Below, piece by piece: positions 1 through 12,200 of a stretch of 64,000 nt of DNA. Position 1 is the stretch's first letter. Every line of letters begins with the position of its first letter. A program made the translations under genes and the position numbers. The notes below the pieces were generated by a model. The model was given only the letters and a program-made list of their open reading frames with translations, was not told where the DNA came from and did not search any database. Source of the DNA: Apteryx mantelli (lineage: Eukaryota > Chordata > Aves > Apterygiformes > Apterygidae); NCBI RefSeq assembly GCF_036417845.1, contig NC_090020.1:32720425-32784424 (forward strand). Direction: 5' to 3'.

Positions 1-3000
1 TTTTTGTGTCAGCTGAGAGGGATTTCCTGAAAGCAAGATTTTCAGCCCCTTTGTCCCATATTTGAATGACTGCATTAGGATTTTGTCAGGCCAGATTGGT
101 CTGAAGGCTTGAGACCAAATTAGGACAATCATTAGTGTTTGTGTGGAGGAGTTTTTTTCTGCACTGGATGATAAGAATTACTGCAGCTGAAATCCACTGC
201 ATAAAATAAATAATTCTGTCAGGAAAACACAGGTTATATTAGATCAGAACACTCTTGGTTGAGAGTAAAGCCATATAAAGGCATTCATTTTTATCAATTC
301 CATTAATGGCTAATTTTTTTAAGTGCTGAGCTACTAGCAATACCCACTGAATCCTCATTTACGATAGACTCATAAATTTTGATCCTAAGATTAGCATCCA
401 TTCTTATATTTATATTTGTTTCCAAAAGATAACTTCACTGCATGAGAGCTATTTTCTAAACTCTGAAGTGGAAATGATATAGGTGTCTAGTTAAGGTAAA
501 AATCAGCATCAGAAGTTCGTTTTTATCTCATTTGATGTCTTTTAATGTTCCTTTGTACTATTTTAAGACATGCAACCAAGGAAGGGTTTCCAGGCAAGTA
601 CTAATTTTTTTCCAGTCTCTCCTGGATCATCAGAGATGTCTCCCCAGCCAATTTTCTTTACAGACATCAACATATGGTATACTTAGCATGCAGACTTTGA
701 AGACTGTAGAAATCACTTGCAGATTTATGCTAAACAAAATAATGACAAAGTACGTGAGAAGCTCCAGCCATCAGTTGCAGAAACAGCTAAAGCAGAAAGG
801 ACTTCCTTGGACTGAGGGTAAAACATAGCCAAAGGGTGGCCACTACATCTCTCAAGCCTGTGCAGGAAAGACCTACAGGTGAGGTGGCAAGCAGCACACC
901 CAGCCGGTACTTCTGTTAACTCCTTTTCCTAAACAATGCATGACCTTGTGAAAAAACCCTGCAAGCCAAGAAATAAAGGCTCTTAGGCATGCAAGGATTT
1001 TTCTGTAGCTTTTGACTAGTATTTTCTGTCTTGGGTCTTTTTCTCTTTCCCTGTTTTCTAGGCTTTTAGCATCGGCTTCATGCATACCTGCTTTTACACC
1101 CACACTTCTACCCTGCTTCCTTGCTCACCCTCTCTTTTCTTTCTATTTATAATAGTTTTCATTAACTTACAAACCATCACTAGCAGATTGGGGGTGTAAA
1201 GGAGATCCTTGCTGCCATGATATTGTTCTCTGTCTCTGTGTGTTAAACCCTTTTCCCCTACCCTGTGTGTATTTTGTTTCTTTAGACAGTATACTCTTTG
1301 GAATACAGGATGTCTCTTAGTCTGTATTTGCACAGCTTTTAGCTCAACTGGTTTTTAGACACTATGGCCACAAACACAATGAATAGCAGTGCAAGGAAAG
1401 CCATATGTTCAAAGGACTCTCAACATACAGTTTAAAATTGTGCCTGCAATTTTGCACACCCACGATCAAATACATCCTCAACTAGCATTTAATAATTTAA
1501 TTTGCACCAAAAAGTGCCAAACTCAAGTGTAAGTGTTGCTTTTTATGGATATAAATAAGAGGCCATTTTTTTAGCATGGACTCAGAATGTTCTCGAATGC
1601 TGCAACCTTATATTGGAATTGAAAAAGAGAATTTATGCACAAGCTTTATTCCTTTTAGATTCCACAGGTCAGAGGAAATAGTTACCAGAATGATAACTGG
1701 TATAGTAACTAGTGTATTAACTGTGTTAGAATAACTCTAATGGTAATACTAGCTACTCCAGAATGCAAAACTCACTTCTTTTAGCTCTTTGTGGTCAGCA
1801 TCTTACAATCAATTGAATGGTGATTCGTAATTACAGTGTGTGAATTGTAAGTGCTCGAGATTCAACTTGTTAGACTGAGCTTTGCCCTCTTTTCCATGTG
1901 TTTCAAGTGCTTCTTCATCATTGCAGTGATTTGCCATCATTGCTGTATGGTGATTGCTCCAAATCATTGCCACCGGTGTCAGTTTTGGCACCGAAAGAAA
2001 GCTGAAGTGGCAATAGCGACAAAAGCAACAGTACTTTAACAAGTATTTAGCAGTTGCTTTCACTGTTTTGGACCTGTAGCATCTTAATCTTAAGCCTGGT
2101 TGGGAAAGGTGCAAAATATTAGTACTACTGAAATATTGCCCAAATAAGCTGTTAAAAAAAAAACACTTCTAAGAAACCTATTGCTTTGGGGGGAAAATCA
2201 CTGTGGGCTTTTTTCACTAAGCTTTTATTTTTAATGGCAAATAAACTTCATTACTGGAATTACAAGCATCTGCCCACTTTGTCCATGTCTAAGGTCAAAT
2301 AAAGCAAACCTCCAGTGCTCATTTACAGCACACTATTTACTGTTCAGCTGACAATAGCAAACCAGACTGTTTTATTGCAAATGGGAAAGGTGGTGATGTG
2401 CCATGCTGTATGTATTTGCACAGCAACAGAAAATGCTATCTGTCAAGAGAACATCTCTTTTTACAAGAAATAAATACCTTTGTGTTAAATATGGAGCAAG
2501 AAAGTGGTTGATTTATGTTGACAACTAGGTCCTGGTTTAGCTTTTTTAGGCTAAAACAATGCATTTTCTCAGTCAGATCTTAATGACTGGAAAAGGCTGC
2601 CAGACATGCAAATGAAAGCAAAAACAGTCAACTGCACTGTCCATCCACTGATCTTTAACAAAGTGCAGTTGATTATCACTACTGCATCAGTAGAAAACTT
2701 CACCCATCTTGTGCACTGAAAACTGAACTGAAAAACAAAAACACTAAGGCTACTGTAGTGCAGTTTTCACTTACACTAGGGCAGTACTGACCAGAAAAAT
2801 GCATTGTTTTTCCAGTACTGGCAAATTAATATGTGTTTTCATTACTATTCACTATTATTTACATATATCAGATACTCTCAAGGAGAACTCTTACAAATGT
2901 GGCCTCAGGACCCATATTTAAGCCTATCCAAAGCAGTACACTGATTTCAGTCTCAACCTTTTCTTGACTATATCAGATATAACTAGCCAGGGACTCCTTA

Positions 3001-3159
3001 GGTACAGGTAGGGTGGTTGTGATCATCACAGAGAGGACCCCTAGAGATACCTCATACTTTCCTAAGAGTGCAAATACTGTTCAAATTATCTGGGAAAGAC
3101 TTAGATTTCTGGCAGCTTTTTACATTTTAAAAGCCACCTCAATCAGACCTGCTTTGCAT

Positions 3160-3320
3160 AGAGAGATCCACAATGGGAATTAGGCTCCAAATTCCCACTG
3201 GGTGGAAATTCCCAGGAGCCATTAGGCTCCTGAGTCCAATGTCTGGGAGCCTCTGAAACCTTACAATTTCTGTTCAACTGTGATTTGAGCTCCCGGCTAC
3301 CTAAATTTCTGCTGGTCAGT
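3160..3320. repeat. Decayed MITE-like relic with TTAGGCTCC motifs
   Basis: The stretch carries two copies of TTAGGCTCC, with AATTCCCA and its near-complement around a GGGTGG centre, and a later CTACCTAAATTTCTGC piece. From memory this resembles the non-autonomous DNA-transposon palindromes with TTAGGCNCCTAA motifs that are common in turtle, crocodile and bird genomes. The copy is strongly diverged, so family and boundaries are uncertain. Confidence 0.35.
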
Positions 3321-3504
3321 CTTGTAGACATCTTTGAACAGGTTTACACTGCAGTTCATGGAGAAGTCCCTACCTGTGAACACCACAAGCTAGGTCTGGA
3401 CCCAGCACCATACAGCTGACTGGGCAGCAGAGACCAAGCTATTTCTCTATCCAGTGGGACATGAAACTTGCACAAAAGATGACCTCTGTTTCTTTCTCTA
3501 TAAT

Positions 3505-3780
3505 CCAAGAGTAAGGGCATTTGCTTGGGGAGAAGGGAGACATATTTTCAAATTTCTCTGGCAAGCAAGGGTTTGAAACCAGCTTTCCTGCCTCACTAGA
3601 AAATGCATTTCGGAATTCTGGGACAGAATTTCACAATCACCTACCCTGTCAGGTTTTTTTTCCATTTTGCATAAATAATTAAACATTCATGTGGCTAAAG
3701 AGAAGGAGAAATTGACTTTGCAGAGCTGTGGTTAAGGCAATCACATTGGAAAGTCAGGTTTGAATCCCTATTCTAATGAA
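3505..3780. repeat. Possible tRNA-derived SINE relic
   Basis: Two pieces resemble the heads of tRNA-derived SINEs. One near 3510 reads AAGGGCATTTGCTTGGGGAG. The other near 3728 reads GTGGTTAAGGC and is followed by GTTTGAATCCC, a B-box-like element close to the polymerase III consensus GGTTCGAATCC. A third piece near 3570 reads GGGTTTGAAACC. The arrangement suggests overlapping ancient SINE fragments. Divergence is high and no target-site duplication is evident. Confidence 0.35.
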
Positions 3781-4670
3781 TTTTTAACTATTCTTCTGAT
3801 ACCAGACAAGCTATAGAGGCATTTCCCATTCTCTCCTCCCTCACTCCATATGCTAGCTTCATCAAGAAGCCTGGGCACCTGTGGGCTGAGAATTTAGTAA
3901 ACGGCAAGATTCAAAAAATGAAACATTCAAAGCTAAACAAAATATTACAAAGATCTTTCATGGTCTTGATTTTAGTATCAGGGGCCTTCCTACCATTCCT
4001 AGACACCTGCAGAGTTGATCCAGTGCTAGCAACTGTCATATATTTTAGCAGCTGTTCGTTTCACTGACAGAAGTAGCAAAATCTATGATTTGCCAGTTAG
4101 AAGTGTCCTTGGCTTGTTTGGGAGCCAACTGAGAGCTCCAGCATCCAGCAAGCTCTGAGACGTAGTGCCAGAACAGCTATGCCAACGGTTATCAGAAATG
4201 GACTGCTCCAAGAGCTTTAACCTTTCACTGCCACACTAAATGACAAAATGAAGTATCTAGTTAACTCTGGGAAGACAAATGCTTTTATTTGTATCCTAAT
4301 CTCAGGTCACGGGGTTTGGGGCTATCTTGCATAGCACATCTTAATGCGCAAAAAAGTATGTTTCTCCATCCTGTGATCGTAACATGACTGCAAAGTCTGG
4401 GCCTAGTAACCAAGCAATTTTGATGCTGTAAGCCACCATCAGTTATTTGAAAAGGCAAGTTCCTGTTCTCTTCCTTATCTTGCATTCCTTGGGAGTGGGA
4501 AATGCATCTTTTGATTTGTATAATAAAGTCAGATCTATTGAAATAGGTTTGTTATTCTTAGTTAGCTGTACCGTGAGCCTTAAGAAGATGCCCTTGGAGT
4601 TGCAGTGGTGAAAGTCGGTAGCTTACACTCTGAAAAAAAGAAGAGTTTTGAATTATTATAATCACACTGT

Positions 4671-4757
4671 GGGCCAGTTTTTCTGTTGATATAAGTTGGC
4701 AAAACTCTGAGATCAATGAAGCTGTATAAATCCACATTTGCAGAGAATTAGGCCATA
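4671..4757. repeat. MITE-like palindromic relic (GGGCCAG...)
   Basis: It begins GGGCCAGTTTTTCTGTTGAT, has a centre reading AGATCAATGAAGCTGTATAA, and ends near AGAGAATTAGGCC, so the ends are imperfect inverted repeats. The layout and sequence recall the sauropsid palindromic element in which a GGGCCAGATYCTCAGCTGG-like arm surrounds a core with 'gaagtcaatggagct'. The family match is from memory. Confidence 0.5.
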
Positions 4758-5589
4758 TGTGTTTTCAAGAAAGAAACAGTATAAATTTCTAAAAGATTTG
4801 GACAAAATTTGAAGCCTAACCTTAATTTTGTAAGAGCTCATCTTTAAAGTGAAGAAAGCATAGAGAGTGGAAGGGATGCCGTGCAGAAACCCATTGCCTA
4901 TAACCACACACAGTTCTGTAGCCAGCATTTAATAGTGATGTAGCTAGCTTTTAACAAAATTTAACAGTGTCAAGAGAGTGCAAGATATTGATATATTTGA
5001 GAATTCTCTCAATTTTTAGAACTTAATTAAAGCTAAGGATCATTGGCTAGAAGGACAGATGAAATTTTATCTACATCCAAATTTTATTTTTTTAACTGTT
5101 TTCAAAGTACAGAACCTTCAGTATGTCCTTCTGTTTGATCACTGGGGGTAGGCGTAGGACTGACACATTTTACAATTGCTCAGAGGCTGACTCAGGGTGA
5201 ATATATCCACCCTGTCCACCACCGAGGCACTGGCACTCGGTCAGGTAGCTCAAGGATGACACTGGGGTTGCTGCTTTGCCCACAGGCTTTGGTGTCCTCC
5301 AGGAAAATCCGGATGCACAAGGCAGGTGGTGCATAACAGGCACTGTGCGAGCAATCAGGACACAAGCTGTTTAAACTGCCTGGTAAACCAGGAATAGCGG
5401 GTGCCGGGCGCTGAAGAGAAAACCCTTCGTAGGTTGTATCGTGGCAGACAACTCCTTATTGGACTACAACCAAGAACGAAGTCAATCTGGAGTTGCCAAG
5501 TTAGGGCTTTGCTAGTTTTCTGGACAGGGGAGTGTTGTAAGGGGGGTGTCCGATGGGGTAGGTGCTATTCATCCTCCGTGTTAACAGAG

Positions 5590-6230
5590 TCCGTTAACAG
5601 CTGGTGCAGCACACCGGTTCCCCCGGGGGCGCGACACCAGCGGGCGGGAACGAGGAGGCGGCCGCCGTGCCGCACCCCAGGCGCCGAGGCCGCAGGGTGG
5701 CCGTTACCGAGGGGGCGCGGCCCGCGGACACGTCACGCGCGTGGGCGGGGCCCGGAGAGCCCTGGGGCGGGGCGGGGTGGCGCGCTGGGGGCAGGGAGGG
5801 GAGGCCCCCGCTTGATGAGGTCATCAAAAGACGCCGCGGTGGGCGGGAGCCGGAAGGGGCTCGGCGCGAGAGTGGCAGGTAAAGCCGTTGGGCGCCCGTG
5901 GCCACTGCGGCGCCCGGCGGGCCGGGAATGGGGTCGGCAGCGGCGCCGCTCATCCTTCCCCCCCCCCCCCTTTCCCCGCACACCCCCTCTGGCGCCGACC
6001 TGCTTGTGGTTCGCGTGATAAGCGTGACTCCCCCGTCGCTTCTCCGTCACCCGCCTGGCTCAGCCTCGCCTCACGGAGCCCTCGTCCCGGGGCGGCGGGG
6101 ACGTGCGGGGGGCCAGGAGCCTCGCAGGGCGCCAGAGCCGCGCTCCGGCCGACGCGCTGGCTTCGCGCCCCGCCATGTTTCCCCTCTCTGGTCGTGGGCT
6201 GGTCAGTCGAGCCCTTCGCGAGGCCCTTCT
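5590..6230. promoter_or_regulatory. CpG-island promoter of AOPEP
   Basis: This is the only strongly GC- and CpG-rich stretch in the window and stands out sharply from AT-rich flanks. It has no TATA box. GC boxes (Sp/KLF type) lie at 5741-5750, 5764-5777 and 5841-5848. A CACGTCAC site at 5729-5736 combines an E-box-like core with a CRE half-site. TGATGAGGTCATCA at 5813-5826 is a near-palindrome resembling AP-1/CRE or nuclear-receptor half-sites. CCGGAAG at 5850-5856 is an ETS-type site. CGCCATGTTT near 6171-6180 fits a YY1 site read on either strand. The features fit a broad, possibly bidirectional housekeeping promoter driving rightward AOPEP transcription. The several overlapping reading frames here come from high GC with few stop codons and are not genes. 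Confidence 0.85.
5830..5878 (+). other. AOPEP: Putative AOPEP exon 1 (5'UTR; start approximate)
   Basis: A strong splice donor, GGCAG|GTAAAG, sits at 5878/5879 inside the CpG island, directly downstream of the GC-box and ETS sites. It would join to the acceptor at 20772 in front of the coding exon. The transcription start is not visible and 5830 is a guess. I recall the human gene also having a non-coding first exon. Alternative first exons elsewhere in the island or in intron 1 cannot be excluded. Confidence 0.5.
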
Positions 6231-9200
6231 GGGAGTTACAAGGGCAGAATTACCATCTCTGCCTTGTTTGTAGAGTAATCTACTGCAGCTGGAGAGGTAC
6301 AGTGATAAGGAAGTGAAATAATAAGTGTACACCACCTGCAATACCTGTTGTCTTTTTTAATTTGATGCAGCTTGAGTCCGTGCCCTTCTCATAGGACTGT
6401 AGTCTTAAGTATAATTTCCTGAAATAACTTTAAATATAATTCCGCTAAAGCTTCTCAAAGCTGGTTTGCATACTCTTCTGCTCATTGGCCACATCTAGCA
6501 CTTGGAAATGTATAGGTAAAACTCACACTATCTTAACAAGTAGTGTTTTGTAATTCATCTGTAAATTTCATATCATATTAGCCACATGTTAAGTCCTTTA
6601 TCTCGGGATAATTCTTAGTTCTGCAGAGGTCAGTTTGAGTGACCTACGAGGCTTGTCAATGTCAACACTGGAAAAAGAAAACTGATTTTTCTGATTCTAG
6701 ACCTGGGAAAATGGTTCTTTTTTTTGTGGGTAGTATTTACATATGATAGCTGCACTGAGTTACAAACAGTCATACTAGTTCTGCATAGATTAGATTTGGA
6801 CACTTCCTGTATAGGGATACCCTCTCACTTGTGTGCTCTTGTGAAAATCAGATCCACTTCCTTGTGTATATTCAGTGGAAATAAAATCCTATAATGCAGT
6901 TCAACATCTTGAAATGATGTTGTAAAATACAAAGTTAAAAGTTTCAGCTTTACACAAATTGGTCTTATATAACCATAGTAATTGTAGATTTGCGAGCAGG
7001 GATTTGCAAAATATTTAGCTGCAAATGTTTGGGCTCTGGTTAATGACTTAGATATTTGGACTTTACTACAAAGAACTGCAAATGGACCCAGGATCAGCAA
7101 GTTCACAGGGATGAACTCGGGTGAGTTCATGATGCTTTTCCTAGCTCAATTAATATGTTTCTGACTCAGTCTTTGGTAAGTTATGTTTTTCTTTAGAAGT
7201 GGGTACTTTTTGAGGGGAAGGGGACTATTTGATGTCTTTGGATTTCTGTTTCTATTTGAGCTGACAGAAGGAGTAGCTGGTAATTTTGAAGAGAGGAATA
7301 TGCTTCTGCTGCTATTAACTTGTAGTTGGTGAAGAAGGACTTCCATTATGCAAATTATTTTTGTGGGTCACAGACTGGAAAGGAGGCTTCTGAAAAGCCA
7401 CCATTCCCTTTGACAAAGAATATTTTTAATTGAATTTGTCACATCAAAACCTCATTGTGATGTGTGTTGGTTTTCTTGTGACTGACAGTGAAGTTGCAAG
7501 CTGTTCCATACAGACTGATTAGCAGTAATTAAACAATAGCAAATGCTCTGTTAGATTCTGCCTTGCTTTCACCTGTAGAAAAGTCCATACCTGTCTTTTG
7601 CTTAAAACAGCCTAGCTATTTGTGTTGTGTGCGAAACAAAAATAAGATTGAAACTACTGAAAATTATGCATACATACTGCTTAATATTTAAAAACTAAAA
7701 TTACTGTTAACACTGGTGTTCAAAACTGACTTGTGGATAAGATCTTGGTCTGTTATGTTTTGTGGAAAAAAATATATAAAACTGGATTTGGAGGAAGCTT
7801 CTTTGAAAGCTATTTAAAAGAGGATTAATTATAAACCTCTTAGAATTATTAAAGAGAGCATTTATCCAAAAGACTGTGTGTTTTTTTTCATTTTTTTAAT
7901 TTCTTTAAATGTTAGGTAGAAAGCAGTGTAAGTTAACACCTGCATGTTGAAAGCAATTGAATTAACTTTTATGTAGGGACAAAGCAAATCATGCTTAATT
8001 GAAAGCAAACAAAACCCAAACATGGATTTAGTTTGCACTGTCTTTTAAATGTGGATGAAAAGTTTGTTTACTTTATATATATAGCATCTGAATACTGGTC
8101 AGTGGTATGCAGGAAGATCTCTGGTCCTGAAATACTCTTATACCTTTTCAAGAACATATATGAATACATAATACAAACAAGTTGGTGTCTGTACTTCAGA
8201 GATCTTGTTTGTAGCCCAGAACATTAGCTTAAATTACCAGTTAGACTACATGTGCCAGGCTATGGAGAAACTGGGCATGAGGACACTTGTCTCTGACTGT
8301 TCAAAGGGAATGATTCTGGCAGAACAGACAGTTGGGAGAAATATCTTCAAACAAACCAAGCATAAATTGGTAGAGTTTGTCTGACGGGCCTTAGTTTTCT
8401 AAGCAGCTCAGTTAGTGTAAATTTCTTTTTAATTGCTTTAATTGGCTATTATTTCAGGGAATAAATTTGTGTACTGTCTGAAAAATAGAAAACCTAAGAC
8501 AGAACTGGCCTCCAGCTTGGGTATTAATACCTGTTACTTGTGTCATCATTTGTGTGTGAATCTTGTGCAAAATCAGAGCTGCACAAACTTAAACATCCTG
8601 ATGGATTTTTTCAAGGCACTAGACCTATTTTTTGTATTTGTGAGAATATTCATATATCAACCAGTTAACATATTAGAATTTTTGGAACAGCTTTTAGTTG
8701 AGAATACTCCAGTGCTTGGCAGATATGAAATACAGAATTGTAACTGTCTGGTTTGGTTGAAGATCAGTTCTCTTGATCTTTTCCTCTAATACAGCTCTCT
8801 CTTTTGTTCATTTGTTCTGAGATTTTGAAAGTGTATGAAAGGAAATAGCTAAAGTTATGTGCTCTGAAATAAGAGGTTTCTCGTGTATTCATTCACAGAA
8901 GAGAACACTCGTTTGTTTGGCATAGTCTTACATATTGCCATGAAGACTTATCTTAGGCAACTACATTTTATACCTATCTTTTGCTGTGATATATTAACAA
9001 TGCAAGCAAGCCCCTCATCCACTAATCTGATAGGAGTACAATCAAATAAAGCATGTGCTTGGAAAAGGATGAGATTGCGGTGTGTTCTTCATAGTATATT
9101 TCTGGCTTTTGTCACTATATTATGGAGTCATCTCTAATGACCACTTGTCTTTGTTAAGATTTTCAATTAAAGTAGTATATACATTTTGTTCTTGCAATTA

Positions 9201-12200
9201 AATTGATATCCCTTACTCTTATAGTGCAGTTACGTCATGCAATTTGTAGCTTTCTTGGTGAAATATTCAAGAGCCTTTGTGAAATATGCCAAGAGATGTA
9301 TCTAGTATTATTTAATTGATCACATTAAGCATTTATTTTATTTTCATGCATAAATAGTTTAATCACTCTTAGTTTCTGGGAAGGTGATATCTTAAACAGA
9401 TTGTTTATTTAATAGCTTGATGAATAATTTGTTTAATATTCCTGGTAAAACCTCTTGCTATTATAAAATGAATATAATACTGGATTTAGACAGGACATGC
9501 AATTTTGCCATGCAAACCTAAAGGGCACAAAACATATGAATTCCTATTGCTTTAATCTCTGTAGAAGTCAGATTCAGTCTCTCTGGGAGTTTGTTCTGCT
9601 AGTGTGCACATAGTTGTGGAATACATTTTGTACCCTTTCAGAAATGCTGTCTTATGCTTCCTGTCTTTGGCTTCAAATCTCTTTAAGATCAGTGGAATAG
9701 GACCCCAGTTATTTTGGAGTCTGTGTGCAGGGACTGAAGAAGGAATGGTTCAAATGCTCAGGGAAATCCCTCAGTGCTCATGAAATTCAGAATGATTTGG
9801 AGCAGTCTTGACTGTCCTTATTGACCATACCAGGTTTAAGGGCACGGAGTTAGAGCAGGTGGAATGGTCTCTGCTCTGCACAGCTGTTTGTAGTTGGTAA
9901 TTGTTGCAAACATCAAAAATTCATTTTTGCTTTTCATTTGCTTCAGTGTAGTAGTTAGTACATGTGCTGGATTTCCCAACAAGTTCAGATGGTAATCCAT
10001 TTTTCTCATGTGGATCATTAGTGTTAAAGTGGAACTGCACACAGACAGGAATGGCTAGCCATTAGCAACTGAAAATATCAGCTTCCTGGAATAATGGGAT
10101 GTCAGTGTAAATTATCCTGATTTTTTTTTTTTTAAACAGGCTATTTACAGGTTTAACTACTCCATCTTGTATAATAGCTATTCAGACTTTCTTAATTTAT
10201 TATTTCTACCAGAGATATTCCCAAGGTAGTTCACTTGCATCTTTCTTTTTTTTTTTTCCCCTCCACTTTCTCCTGTAGGATGATGTTATGTTTCTAAGTT
10301 CTTCCCTTCTCCTGTAACTGTAGCAAAACAACCAAAACTTTCCATTACAGACACACAGAAACATTCTTTTTTCTGTAGACTTTTTAAGGAAATTTATTAT
10401 CCACTCTTGTCTGCTTTGCAGTCATGTTTTATTTTTGCCTGGAAGCTCTTTTCTTGGGTATGTTTTCAGAGGCATATGATTCTAATTCAGTCTGATGCTG
10501 CCTGTATTAAGTGGAAAAGCAATGTTATACAAATATTGCTCCATGAAGGATCACTTCTCCCCTGTTTACTATTCTTTGTGCCCTTTATTCAATTGTATTG
10601 TGCACAGATATTCAAGACTGACTATTCATGTGGGCCACCATCTGCTGTTATTGTTGCTCGTTCTTTTGCAAACAGCTATCTTCTAAAATATTAAAATGTA
10701 TAACCTAGCAATTAGCTTGAATCATATTTTTGAGTTATGAAGTACATTTGGAAAGGAAGGTGTACTGAATGCATGGTGTATTTGAAGTGTTCTGTAATAA
10801 TTTGGATTCATAGTACCCCAAAATTAATAATTTCATACTCCTTTGTGAGGTTCAAGAGCTATGAAATAAAAGACTACTTATAACACAATTGTCAAGAGCT
10901 CAGGTTAGAATTGAAGTTCCTAACTTGTTGTGATATTTAGGATCCAACTAATTTTTCTGCACTTCTAGAGGTGAATTGCATTACACTTACAAAAAAAAAA
11001 TGAAAACCAGATATTCTTACTACATGCAGAGTATAGAGAAAAATACTGCAGAAGGCAGTGCTGTGTAAAAGAAAAAAAAAGATATCAGAAGTAATGACTC
11101 CAGTGTGGTCTGTCTGATGACAGATGACAGTACCTTGATGTGTGCATAAGCAAGTGAGAAACTTGCCCTTTTAAAACTTACAAATACTGACTCAGAGCAG
11201 CATATTTAGGAAGTAAAAGATCTTCTGTTTTCATGTACGAACAAAGCTTGGATATCTGCAGAGGACTTCTAAAACATACAGCAAGGATATTCAGCTTCAA
11301 CAGTTGAGATGGTGTGTTTCTTTTAGTGTACGAGTACTGTGACTGCAATTTATTCTCTAGTCCCATTAAGAAGGAATAAAAGAAAAAACTAAAAAGCAGA
11401 ATGAATAGAAGTTCAGTTATATTACATAACTGGGCCACAAAATAAGCCCAGTGGTGACTTTTTTTGAGGCATGCTTTGATGTTCATGGAGTAGAATGCAT
11501 ATAAATGGTTTCTGACTGTCTGGAAAACATTTTAGAGCTATTTAAACCATATTAGTAACAACACAGCATGCATTATATCAGTATGTGAAAAGTGTGTGTG
11601 AATGTATAGGGAAGACTTTCCATTTGTGTGTAGTTAGTGTAGTCTGTTCTTTTTGTCTAAACAAAACAAAAGCCCTGTTTCTCGTTCTGTCTTTCAGACC
11701 CTACTCCTCCCAGTGACAGAGGAGAATGTTGAACGACAAATGTTAGCCTGAGTGAGTTCCATGATCAAACACCCTGTTTGGGAATTCTGTACTTCATCAG
11801 AATCTGCATTCAATTATTCAGAAAGAAGTAGGGAAGAACGCTGCCTTTGTATACCTAGGCTTGACTTGCAAATGTGCTTAGCATTGCAGCTCCTATTGAA
11901 TTTTCTTAGAATTTTGATAAGTTGAATTTTAGGACTTGCAGTTGAAAACACTTTGGTGGAATAGTTCTATTATGATTTATGTGAATATTTGGGAAGACTT
12001 AATTGTAGAAGAGATAGAACTTGCATTTGGTCTCTATTGGAATCAAGTGATGAATTAAATCACTATTTACTGCCTATTCTGTTTAACACCCCCAAGTTAT
12101 TGTCTATAAAAATGTCACAGTTTAAATAGAGGAGAGCCTAGCTTGTACTAGCATGTTTGCTTGTTCTATGACTACGTATATTTTTTCTACATACTTCTGA

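Larger units (their letters stand above)
1..5590. other. Upstream non-coding DNA, no gene supported
   Basis: AT-rich sequence upstream of the CpG island. No reading frame here resembles a known protein, and the short open frames are scattered on both strands as expected by chance. The recognisable content is decayed repeat material at about 3160-3320, 3505-3780 and 4671-4757, listed separately. A neighbouring gene on the minus strand sharing the CpG-island promoter is possible, but no spliced coding exon could be identified. Confidence 0.6.

Noticed and set aside
5401-6341. Many overlapping frames of 76-205 codons on both strands
   Set aside because: They lie in the CpG island, where high GC removes stop codons. 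Their products are Arg/Pro/Gly/Ala-rich low-complexity sequences and no frame matches the AOPEP N-terminus.
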